Shown: positions 1 through 5,985, counted from the stretch's first letter. The stretch: 7,535 nt of DNA from Bradyrhizobiaceae bacterium (GCA_016793685.1 JAEULX010000204.1:1-7535); one strand, 5' to 3'. Translations and numbers: made by a program. Notes: a model not told the origin generated them from the letters alone.

Positions 1-1376
1 CCGCCGAATTGGATGCCGGCCCGGTCTGGGCATGGCGCGAATTCCCCATGAGGGCTGCAACGAAGTCGAGCCTTTATCGCTACGAGGTGACGCAGGCGGC
101 GCTTGCCTGCGTGCTCGAAGCGCTCGCGCGGATCGAGGCCGGTGCGACGGCGCCGGCCGATCCGCAAGCGAACGCAGCGTTGGCGCCGTTGCGGCCGCTG
201 TGCAGCCGCGCGCATCGCACGCTGGACCTCGCGCGCGACACAAGCGAGCATGTGCTGCGGGTCGTGCGCTCCGCCGACGGCGATCCCGGCGCGGTCGCAA
301 TCTTGCTCGGCCGCACGGTGCGCGTCTTCGATGCTCACCCTGCGCCAGACATTTCCGGCACGCCGGGAGAAGCGCTCGCACAATGCGGGCCCGCCCTGGC
401 TTGCGCGCCGGCGGACGGGGCGATCTGGATCGGCCATGTCAAGGAGGATGGACCGCGGCAGCTGAAACTTCCGGCTACGCATGTGTTTGCCGCGCAGGCG
501 GCGGCGCTGCCCTGTTCAACCGGCTATCCGGCCATCGGTTATGTCGAGGAGGGTGGCGCGGGCTTCCTCACCTTCCCGTTCTACAACGGCGCCATGGGGA
601 CGTTGGCCTGTCGCGACCTGCTCGCGGCCTATCGCGAGGCGCTGAAGCGGCCGACCCGCGTGTTGGTGCTGATGGGCGGCGAGGATTTCTGGTCGAACGG
701 GATGCATCTCGGGCTGATCGAAGCGGCGCGCAGCCCGGCCGAGGAGTCGTGGGCGAACATCAACGCCATCGACGACGTGGCGCAGGCGATCATTGAAACG
801 CAGGACCGCCTCATCGTATCGGCTGTGCGCGGGAATGCCGGGGCGGGCGGCTTCTTTCTTGCGCTCGCCGCCGACGAGGTGTGGATGGGCGAGCATGTCG
901 TGGCCAATCCGCACTACAAGGACATGGGCAATCTTTACGGCTCGGAATACTGGACCTACCTGCTGCCGCGCCTGGTCGGACGCGAGAATGCGAAGCGGCT
1001 CACCGAGCTTCGCTGGCCGATCGGGATCGCGGAAGCCGAACGGCTTGGGCTCGCGCAGCGCCGTCTTCCCGCGGGGCGTGACGACGCGTCCGCGGAAATC
1101 AAGCGGCTCGCCGGAGCGCTCGTCGATGCATCCGGCTTTGCCGACCGGCTGGCGGTGAAACAGGCCGGGCGGCGCGCCGACGAAGCGGCGCGGCCGCTGC
1201 AAAGTTACCGCGACGCGGAACTCGACCGCATGCGGCGCAACTTCTTCGGCTTCGATCCGAGCTACCACGTCGCGCGGTATAATTTCATCCGCAAGATCGG
1301 CAAGTCGCACACGCCGCTGACGCTGGCGCTGCATCGTTCGCGGCGCGTCCGACCGGAGCAAGGTCGGGCGGAATAA
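1..1376 (+). CDS. hypX: Hydrogenase maturation protein HypX/HoxX, 3' part (5' end outside window)
   Basis: The reading frame is open from the window edge (first full codon at nt 3) and ends at TAA 1374-1376, so the gene starts upstream. A TTG at nt 9 is not a credible start, because the reading LDAGPVWAWREFP is internal to a formyltransferase fold. HypX has an N-terminal formyl-tetrahydrofolate transferase half, which transfers the formyl group to CoA. Its C-terminal crotonase-like half releases CO, used for the Fe(CO)(CN)2 centre of [NiFe]-hydrogenase in air; it is cytoplasmic. Seen here are the end of the formyltransferase half and its linker (about nt 3-360, including RAHRTLDLARDTSEHVLR). 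The crotonase-like half follows, with MGGEDFWSNG (nt 672-701), GNAGAGGFFLALAADE (831-878) and the Tyr-rich NPHYKDMGNLYGSEYW (from 906). The full family is about 550-570 aa and roughly 457 codons are present. No frameshift is seen. The nickel permease gene downstream supports the hydrogenase context. An ordinary enoyl-CoA hydratase is unlikely because of the formyltransferase tail. Confidence 0.93.
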   Translation, partial: AELDAGPVWAWREFPMRAATKSSLYRYEVTQAALACVLEALARIEAGATAPADPQANAALAPLRPLCSRAHRTLDLARDTSEHVLRVVRSADGDPGAVAILLGRTVRVFDAHPAPDISGTPGEALAQCGPALACAPADGAIWIGHVKEDGPRQLKLPATHVFAAQAAALPCSTGYPAIGYVEEGGAGFLTFPFYNGAMGTLACRDLLAAYREALKRPTRVLVLMGGEDFWSNGMHLGLIEAARSPAEESWANINAIDDVAQAIIETQDRLIVSAVRGNAGAGGFFLALAADEVWMGEHVVANPHYKDMGNLYGSEYWTYLLPRLVGRENAKRLTELRWPIGIAEAERLGLAQRRLPAGRDDASAEIKRLAGALVDASGFADRLAVKQAGRRADEAARPLQSYRDAELDRMRRNFFGFDPSYHVARYNFIRKIGKSHTPLTLALHRSRRVRPEQGRAE

Positions 1377-1411
1377 TCCCGAACGCGAGATTCAGAACAA
1401 AATGCGCTTCA

Positions 1412-1445
1412 CGCACTGAGTGCGGTATTGCGCGCATTCGCGCAA
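1412..1445. repeat. Two adjacent dyads between hypX and hupE
   Basis: The first dyad is CGCACT-G-AGTGCG (1412-1424), with 6-bp perfect arms. The second is TTGCGCG-CATT-CGCGCAA (1428-1445), with 7-bp perfect arms and a 4-nt spacer. The second covers the candidate -35 box. They could be operators, or RNA hairpins at the end of the hypX transcript. No T-tract follows directly; the nearest is TTTT at 1461-1464. A classical terminator is therefore not well supported. Confidence 0.5.
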
Positions 1446-1456
1446 ATCAATAGTAT
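1428..1456 (+). promoter_or_regulatory. Candidate sigma70-type promoter for hupE
   Basis: TTGCGC (1428-1433) is followed, after exactly 17 nt, by TAGTAT (1451-1456). These match the -35 and -10 consensus at three and four of six positions, with the first and last two bases of the -10 box right. The stretch is locally AT-rich in a GC-rich window and sits 64 nt before the hupE start. Transcription would begin near 1463 and give a leader of about 58 nt. The call rests on sequence pattern only; hupE could also be read through from hypX. Confidence 0.4.
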
Positions 1457-1506
1457 GATCTTTTAGTAAAAACAGCAGACGATCACAGTTTCGATGGATA
1501 ACCAAA

Positions 1507-1518
1507 GGGAGGGAGGGA
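1507..1518 (+). promoter_or_regulatory. Tandem Shine-Dalgarno tract of hupE
   Basis: GGGAGGGAGGGA is a three-fold GGGA repeat ending two bases before ATG 1521. It decides the start: an in-frame ATG at 1494 has no such motif and would put charged residues (MDNQREGGT) ahead of a normal signal peptide. Confidence 0.75.
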
Positions 1519-1520
1519 CA

Positions 1521-2114
1521 ATGAAGCGCGCGATAATCATACTTGCCGCGGCGTCCGTTCTCGCCCCGGTCGCGGCGCTGGCGCACACGGGCGCAGGCGA
1601 CACCCACGGCGCTGTTCACGGGTTCATGCATCCCGTCACCGGGCTTGACCACGTGCTGGCGATGGTCGCCGTCGGCATCCTCGCCGCCTTGCTCGGCGGC
1701 CGGGCGATCTGGCTCGTTCCGGCGAGTTTCGTTGCGCTGGCGGCAGTCGGCGGCCTGCTCGGCGTGCAGGGCGTGCTCGTCCCGTTCGTGGAGTTCGGCA
1801 TTTCCGCTTCGGTCGTCCTGCTCGGTCTCGCGATTGCGTTACAGGCGAGGCTGCCCCTTGGCTGGACGGTGGGGCTCGTCGGCCTGTTCGGGCTCTATCA
1901 TGGCTACGCCCACGGCGCCGAAATGCCGGCCGATGCGTCGGGCTTCGCCTATGGCGCAGGATTCCTGGCCGCGACCGCGATGCTGCATATTGCCGGCATC
2001 GGGTTGGGCCTCGGGATCGCGCATATGGCGCGCCGCTCGGCGACCCGGTTCGCGCAGGCGGGCGGGGCGGCTATCGCGTTGGCGGGCGTCGTGCTGCTGG
2101 CGCGCGGCCTCTGA
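1521..2114 (+). CDS. hupE: HupE/UreJ family nickel permease
   Basis: This is a 197-aa inner-membrane protein expected to import Ni2+ for [NiFe]-hydrogenase. It begins with a cleavable-type signal peptide (MKRAIIILAAAS..., AxA site ALA before His22), followed by about six hydrophobic segments. The family motif HPVTGLDH lies at residues 37-44 and GLYHGYAHGAEMP at 124-136. Residues known to be essential in Rhizobium leguminosarum HupE (His36, Asp42, Phe69, Glu90, His130, Glu133) all appear one position later here: His37, Asp43, Phe70, Glu91, His131 and Glu134. The mature N-terminus is also His-rich (His22, His29, His33). The length is typical and the gene looks intact. It lies 144 nt after hypX and its TGA overlaps the next ATG by one base. 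A cobalt role is possible in this family, but the hypX neighbour favours nickel. No B12 riboswitch is seen upstream. Confidence 0.93.
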   Translation: MKRAIIILAAASVLAPVAALAHTGAGDTHGAVHGFMHPVTGLDHVLAMVAVGILAALLGGRAIWLVPASFVALAAVGGLLGVQGVLVPFVEFGISASVVLLGLAIALQARLPLGWTVGLVGLFGLYHGYAHGAEMPADASGFAYGAGFLAATAMLHIAGIGLGLGIAHMARRSATRFAQAGGAAIALAGVVLLARGL

Positions 2115-2599
2115 TGCGCCGGCTGTGCGCCGCCCTTCTCGGAGCGAGCGTCACGGTTGGATTCGCGTGCGCCGAAACGCCCGAGGAATGGATTGCGCTC
2201 GGCGCGCGCGTCCACGGGGGATTCGGTGCGTATATCCCGGTCGGCATCCGCATTGGCCTCGATGCGCTGCAGCGGCTCGACGCCAAACCGCGCGACGTGA
2301 CCGTCCTCTACTACGACAGCGACAAGGCGCCGTGCGCGTGTTTTGCCGACGGGATTGCGCTTGCCACGGTCGCGACCTTCGGCGCCCGAACGATGCGGCT
2401 TGCCTCGGAACAGGCGCCGGCTGGGGCGATGGCGGTCGTCGAGGTGCGCAACAAGAAAACGGGCGCTGCGGTGAAGTACACCGTCGCTGACGCCTGGATA
2501 CCGAAGCTTGCCGAATGGAACCGGACGCTCGATCCGCGCGGGCGCTATGACGAAGTCATGAAGGCCGAGGGCCTGTTTTCGGTGGCGAGCGGGAAGTAA
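2114..2599 (+). CDS. Exported FmdE-family-like protein coupled to hupE
   Basis: This 161-aa protein has a signal peptide (MRRLCAALLGASVTVGFACA, likely cut after Ala20 at the AxA site ACA), so it is probably periplasmic. Cys19 does not sit in a proper lipobox. The mature part resembles the FmdE domain (formylmethanofuran dehydrogenase subunit E family). HGGFGAYIPVGIRIGLDAL (residues 34-52) sits where family members have an HGH-x-CPG-type motif. DSDKAPCACFADG (68-80) then leads into ATFGARTMRL and VEVRNKKTGAAVKY. The first motif lacks its usual Cys; His34, Cys74 and Cys76 remain as possible metal ligands. The zinc-ribbon tail of archaeal FmdE is absent. The ATG overlaps the hupE TGA (TGATG, 2112-2116), which implies translational coupling. 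It cannot be part of a methanofuran enzyme from its likely location. A periplasmic metal-binding role alongside HupE is my inference. Family assignment is by eye and moderately sure. Confidence 0.75.
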   Translation: MRRLCAALLGASVTVGFACAETPEEWIALGARVHGGFGAYIPVGIRIGLDALQRLDAKPRDVTVLYYDSDKAPCACFADGIALATVATFGARTMRLASEQAPAGAMAVVEVRNKKTGAAVKYTVADAWIPKLAEWNRTLDPRGRYDEVMKAEGLFSVASGK

Positions 2600-2614
2600 C
2601 GCGGCGATCTCACG

Positions 2615-4447
2615 TCAGCGCTGATAAACGTACTCGCCGGGCGCGGGGCAGAGCGGCACGAGGCCGCGCTCGGGCGCTCCTATCGCGGGCGGCGGAACAC
2701 GCTCGGCGCTGCTGCGCGCCTGCAGCCAGTCGGCCCAAGCCGGCCACCATGAGCCTTCGACCGGGTTGGCCCGGGCAAGCCAGGTATCGGCGTCGACATA
2801 GCGATCATCGGGATGGCGCGTCGAAATGTGATAGCGCCGCCCGTGATGACCGGGCTCGGAGACGATTCCGGCGTTGTGTCCGCCATTTGTGAGCACGAAG
2901 GTCGCTTCGTTGTCGGTGAACAGATGCACCTTGTAGACCGAGCGCCAGGGCGCGATGTGATCGCTCTCCGTGCCGACGACGAACATCGGGATGTGAATAT
3001 CCTTGAGCGCGATGACGCGGCCGCCGACCGCAAAGCGTCCGGCGGTCAGCCGGTTTTCGAGAAACAGGCCGCGCAGATATTGCGAGTGCATGCGGTAGGG
3101 CAGGCGGGTCGGGTCGGCGTTCCAGGTGGTGAGGTCGGTCGCCTTGTCGCGCTCGCCGAGCAGGTAATCGCGGATGATGCGCGACCAGACGAGGTCGTTC
3201 GCGCGCAACGCCCGGAAGGCGCCGGCCATCTGGCTCGAGTCGAGCACGCCCTGGTCCCACATCATGTCTTCGATGAAAGCGATCTGGCTTTCATCCACGA
3301 ACAGCATCAGCTCGCCCGCTTCGCTGAAATCGGTCTGCGCGGCGAGCAGGGTGATTGAGGCGAGCCGGTCGCGCTCGTCGCGCGCCAAGGTCGCGGCGGC
3401 GATCGCGAGCATGGTGCCGCCGAGACAATAGCCGCAGGTATGCACGTCGCGGCCGGGAACGATGGCGTTCACGACGTCGAGCGCGGCCATGACGCCCGAG
3501 GTGCGGTAGGCGTCGAAGGGAATGTCGCGATCGGCCGGGGTCGGATTGCGCCATGAAATCATGAAAACGGTGAAGCCGTGTTCGGTGAGATAGCGCACCA
3601 GCGAGTTGTGGCGGCTGAGATCGAGCACGTAGTACTTCATGATCCAGGCGGGAACGATGAGGATCGGCTCGGCGATCACCTCGCTCGTCGCCGGCCGGTA
3701 TTGAATGAGCTCCATCAGTTCGTTGCGGAAGACGACCTCGCCCGGCGTGGCGGCGATTTCCTTGCCGACGCGGAACTCGCTGCTGGTCGGCGCGGGCTCG
3801 GCGGCGATCAGGCGCTGCGCGTCTTCGAGGAGATGACCCATCCCGCGCGCGAGATTGCCGCCCGCCTCCCTGAAAGTCCGCTCGATGATCGTGGGATTGA
3901 GCCAGGGAATGTTCGAGGGCGACATCACGTCCAGCATCTGGCGCGCCATGAACGCGACGCGCGCGGCATTCTTGGGCGTCATGCCGCGGACTTCGCGCGT
4001 CGCGCTGCGCCACCACTCCTCCTGCGCGAGAAACGCCTGCTGCAGGTAGATGTACGGCGGCATGTTCCACGCCGGATCGGCGAAGCGTTGATCATGCGCC
4101 AGCGGCGCAAAGGGCGGATCGGCCGTCTGTCCGAGCGCGCTGCGCCCGACGAAAAAACCCATCCGCGCGGCCGCCCGCCAAGCCGCCAGAGTCAGTTCCA
4201 GTTGCCGGCCCGGCGCGCGCGTGAGATGCGAGGCCCAATCCGACCAGGCGGCGAGCTGCGCGTGCGGAGACACGCCGTGGGTGAGCCGTGCAGTGATCGC
4301 GCGGGAGAGCCGGTCGAGCGTCTCGAACGAGAGCGACTCCCCGGCAGTTTGGCGCGCACCGGGAGCAGGCGCCGGCGCAGACACAGGCAGGCGCTCGCGC
4401 AAGGGCGACGGCGCAAGCGATGGTGGGAGCGGAACGAGTCGGTTCAC
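2615..4447 (-). CDS. phaC: Poly(3-hydroxyalkanoate) polymerase (PhaC)
   Basis: This is a 610-aa PHA synthase that polymerises 3-hydroxyacyl-CoA into storage polyester at the granule surface. The N-terminal PhaC domain (about residues 40-230) is followed by an alpha/beta-hydrolase catalytic domain. Counting from the GTG start, the modified lipase box GYCLGG holds the nucleophile Cys341. Asp496 (TESDHIAPW) and His524 (NGGHNAGIV) complete the triad. Size and the single-subunit layout fit class I-type synthases; no phaE, phaR, phaA or phaB is nearby. The start is a choice: TTG 4501 follows an in-frame TGA directly and has no ribosome binding site, while GTG 4447 has GAGGGG nine bases upstream. 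If TTG 4501 is used the protein is 628 aa. Residues 1-35 are rich in Pro and Ala and probably disordered. It converges on the FmdE-like gene with only 15 nt between stops. Confidence 0.93.
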   Translation of the reverse strand: MNRLVPLPPSLAPSPLRERLPVSAPAPAPGARQTAGESLSFETLDRLSRAITARLTHGVSPHAQLAAWSDWASHLTRAPGRQLELTLAAWRAAARMGFFVGRSALGQTADPPFAPLAHDQRFADPAWNMPPYIYLQQAFLAQEEWWRSATREVRGMTPKNAARVAFMARQMLDVMSPSNIPWLNPTIIERTFREAGGNLARGMGHLLEDAQRLIAAEPAPTSSEFRVGKEIAATPGEVVFRNELMELIQYRPATSEVIAEPILIVPAWIMKYYVLDLSRHNSLVRYLTEHGFTVFMISWRNPTPADRDIPFDAYRTSGVMAALDVVNAIVPGRDVHTCGYCLGGTMLAIAAATLARDERDRLASITLLAAQTDFSEAGELMLFVDESQIAFIEDMMWDQGVLDSSQMAGAFRALRANDLVWSRIIRDYLLGERDKATDLTTWNADPTRLPYRMHSQYLRGLFLENRLTAGRFAVGGRVIALKDIHIPMFVVGTESDHIAPWRSVYKVHLFTDNEATFVLTNGGHNAGIVSEPGHHGRRYHISTRHPDDRYVDADTWLARANPVEGSWWPAWADWLQARSSAERVPPPAIGAPERGLVPLCPAPGEYVYQR

Positions 4448-4456
4448 GTCGGCGGT

Positions 4457-4462
4457 CCCCTC
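4457..4462 (-). promoter_or_regulatory. Ribosome binding site choosing the phaC GTG start
   Basis: On the minus strand GAGGGG lies nine bases before GTG 4447-4445. No comparable purine motif precedes the upstream TTG at 4501, so this site favours the shorter PhaC. Confidence 0.55.
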
Positions 4463-4546
4463 GGCTAGGCTGCTGGGATAACGCGCGTCAGGGCTGGCCA
4501 ATCAAATCCGCCGACCGTGAACTTTTCGTGACCGAACCGCTCCCCG

Positions 4547-4562
4547 CGGTCCTTGCGGACCG
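4547..4562. other. Short hairpin in the gap between the 93-aa gene and phaC
   Basis: CGGTCC-TTGC-GGACCG is a perfect 6-bp stem with a 4-nt loop, placed about 30 nt past the stop of the minus-strand 93-aa gene. No T-run follows on either strand, so it is at best a weak terminator or processing site. Nothing else is seen in the 145-nt gap, and no convincing phaC promoter was found in it. Confidence 0.35.
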
Positions 4563-4592
4563 AAGGCTAATCTTCAGCGGCAACCGGTAATT

Positions 4593-4874
4593 TCAGTCGA
4601 CCTCCACGCCCACGGCCGCTTCGGGGTGCTCGTGCAGGAAATGGCGGAGCACCGCGACGAGCTCGGCGGCATGTTTGGCTTCCCCCCGGTCGACGGCTCC
4701 GTGGATGTCATCAATGATCATCGTCCTGATGCGGTCGGCGCCGTGCGCCTGGTGCAGGAGGTAGCTCGCCAGCGCGGCGGCCGGCACCGCGCCGATATGC
4801 TCATGCTCGCAGATCGCAGCCACCTCGTCGGGCTCCAATCCGCACATTGCAATGCAATCTTCCAGGCCGATCAT
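4593..4874 (-). CDS. Conserved-looking 93-aa protein of unknown function
   Basis: I do not recognise a named family. The 93-aa protein starts at ATG 4874 with GAGG eight bases upstream, which supports it as a real gene. It is acidic and mostly helical in appearance, with no signal peptide or membrane segment. It carries many potential metal ligands: Cys7 and Cys11 (CIAMC, C-x3-C), Cys22, His24 and His26 (ICEHEH), and His41, His44, His59, His68, His78, His81 and His83. The residue mix looks like a soluble cytoplasmic protein rather than a chance frame. An overlapping plus-strand frame (4626-4934) has no ribosome binding site and low-complexity composition. It lies upstream of phaC on the same strand, 145 nt apart, so cotranscription is possible but not shown. 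No function is proposed. Confidence 0.72.
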   Translation of the reverse strand: MIGLEDCIAMCGLEPDEVAAICEHEHIGAVPAAALASYLLHQAHGADRIRTMIIDDIHGAVDRGEAKHAAELVAVLRHFLHEHPEAAVGVEVD

Positions 4875-4931
4875 TGCTTATACCTCGATTATCCAGTGTT
4901 GGCGCGACGCGTTGCGCAAAACGAAATTCGT

Positions 4932-4951
4932 TAATTGCAAAAACAATTATA
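4932..4951 (-). promoter_or_regulatory. Candidate -10 box in an inverted repeat, upstream of the 93-aa gene
   Basis: On the minus strand a perfect TATAAT occupies 4951-4946. Transcription would start near 4939, about 65 nt before the ATG of the 93-aa gene. It overlaps a dyad TAATTG-N6-CAATTA (4932-4949), and a second palindrome ACGAA-A-TTCGT lies at 4921-4931. The patch is strikingly AT-rich. The -35 position is poor (TTCGGC or similar), so an activator or another sigma factor may be involved. Confidence 0.45.
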
Positions 4952-5016
4952 AGCGCAAACTCGGCAGGCCGAATTTGACGCAGAACAAGGACACGTGCGT
5001 TGCCACAGACGGGTCT

Positions 5017-5037
5017 CGCGGCACTTCGCCGCGTTTT
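5017..5037 (+). terminator. Terminator-like hairpin with TTTT, plus strand
   Basis: CGCGGC-ACTTC-GCCGCG (5017-5033) is followed at once by TTTT (5034-5037). It has the form of a short intrinsic terminator for plus-strand transcription, yet no plus-strand gene precedes it. Read from the minus strand it lies just beyond the ada-like gene but has no T-tract on that side. Confidence 0.35.
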
Positions 5038-5040
5038 CCC

Positions 5041-5069
5041 GCGCGACCGTCACGATCAGACGGTCGCGC
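5041..5069 (-). terminator. 10-bp hairpin over the stop codon of the ada-like gene
   Basis: GCGCGACCGT (5041-5050) pairs perfectly with ACGGTCGCGC (5060-5069). The 9-nt loop holds the TGA stop (5058-5056) of the ada-like gene. The stem is strong and GC-rich, but the minus-strand continuation is GGGAAAACG, without a U-tract. It is more likely an mRNA 3'-end stabiliser or a factor-assisted stop than a classical intrinsic terminator. Confidence 0.5.
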
Positions 5070-5976
5070 CGGCTTGCCCCGCTTCCCAGCCCAGCATGGC
5101 GCGCTTGCGCGTGAGCCCCCAGTGATAGCCGGTCAGGTCGCCGTGCTTGCCGAGCACCCGGTGGCAGGGCACCACGAAGCTGAGCGGATTCTTGCCGACT
5201 GCGGCGCCGACAGCCCGCGCCGCCTTGGTGGTGCAGACCCTTGCCGCGAGGTCGGAATAGGTCGTGACTTGGCCCAGCGGCACCCGCATCAAGGTTTCCC
5301 ACACCCGCACCTCGAAATCGGTGCCGATCAGCACAACGCGCAAGGGTTGGTCCGGCCGCCAGCGCGAGGGATCGAAGACGCGGCGCGCCAACGCCGTGGT
5401 GCCGTCCTCGTCATGGACATAGGTCGCATTCGGCCAGCGCGTCTGCATGTCATTGAGCGCCGCCTGCTCTTCGCCGGCGTCGGCAAAGGCAAGGCATGAA
5501 AGTCCGCGGTCGGTGGCCATCAACAGGGCGCTTCCGAACGGGCAGGGGTGGAAGCCCCAGCGCAAGGTCAGGCCGGCGCCGCCGGTCTTCCACTCGCCGG
5601 GCGACATCGCTTCGTGGGTGACGAACAGGTCGTGCAGCCGCCCCGGCCCCGAGAGGCCCACCTCGTAGGCGGCGTCCAGCACGCTCGCCGAATCGCGCAG
5701 GAGTTTACGGGCATGGTCGAGCGTGATCGCCTGGAGAAACGCTTTGGGGGTGAGCCCCGCCCAGCGCCGGAACAGCACGCCGAGTCCATCGGCGGTGAGG
5801 CCGACGGCGTCGGCGACGGCCGCGACATCCGGCTGATCGCGCCAATGCTCGGTCAGATAGGCCAGCGCGCGGCGCACGCACTCATAGTCTTCGGCCGCAT
5901 GGGTGAACGAGCACGGCGTGGGCGGGTCCGCGCGTCTCGCGTCGATTTGGTCAGTCGGGTGATCCATGAGCATCAT
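5056..5976 (-). CDS. ada: AraC-type HTH / methylated-DNA-[protein]-cysteine S-methyltransferase (Ada-like)
   Basis: This 306-aa protein is a DNA repair factor that moves alkyl groups from O6-alkylguanine to its own cysteine in a suicide reaction. Domains in order are an AraC-type HTH region (about residues 31-130: VAAVADAVGLTADGLGVLFRRW and the second helix pair around LDAAYEVGLSGPGRLHD), an N-terminal alkyltransferase subdomain (about 138-215), and the catalytic domain (about 219-300). The catalytic domain has VVPCHRV with acceptor Cys271 and KAARAVGAAVGKNP with Arg254, the likely base-flipping finger. It lacks the Zn/methylphosphotriester N-domain with four cysteines found in E. coli Ada, so it should not be switched on the same way; the HTH may respond to Cys271 alkylation or act only in DNA binding. 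ATG codons at 5976, 5973 and 5967 compete as start, with only a weak CGGG upstream; 5976 is kept. It follows the DUF2244 gene on the same strand after about 55 nt. Confidence 0.92.
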   Translation of the reverse strand: MMLMDHPTDQIDARRADPPTPCSFTHAAEDYECVRRALAYLTEHWRDQPDVAAVADAVGLTADGLGVLFRRWAGLTPKAFLQAITLDHARKLLRDSASVLDAAYEVGLSGPGRLHDLFVTHEAMSPGEWKTGGAGLTLRWGFHPCPFGSALLMATDRGLSCLAFADAGEEQAALNDMQTRWPNATYVHDEDGTTALARRVFDPSRWRPDQPLRVVLIGTDFEVRVWETLMRVPLGQVTTYSDLAARVCTTKAARAVGAAVGKNPLSFVVPCHRVLGKHGDLTGYHWGLTRKRAMLGWEAGQAGATV

Positions 5977-5985
5977 GGGCCCGAT

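Noticed and set aside
516..1361. Long minus-strand open frame of 281 codons opposite hypX
   Set aside because: It is antisense to a recognisable HypX with strong motifs, has an Arg/Pro-rich composition typical of GC-rich shadow frames, and matches no family.
1447..1460. FNR/FixK-type box near the hupE promoter (ATCA-N6-TGAT)
   Set aside because: The half-sites are in the reverse arrangement to TTGAT-N4-ATCAA and the spacing is wrong.
1377..1520. Sigma54 promoter or cobalamin riboswitch before hupE
   Set aside because: No GG-N10-GC promoter core was found, and the 144-nt gap is too short and lacks the B12-box pattern.
1543..2490. Plus-strand open frame of 315 codons across hupE and the FmdE-like gene
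   Set aside because: It is an offset frame over two well-supported genes, Arg/Ser/Ala-rich, with no ribosome binding site.
3578..4468. Plus-strand open frame of 296 codons opposite phaC
   Set aside because: It is a mirror frame of phaC, which has an intact catalytic triad; the translation is low-complexity Arg/Ala/Glu.
4852..5499. Plus-strand open frame of 215 codons crossing the gap and the ada-like gene
   Set aside because: It has no start signal, crosses two hairpins and lies antisense to the alkyltransferase domain.
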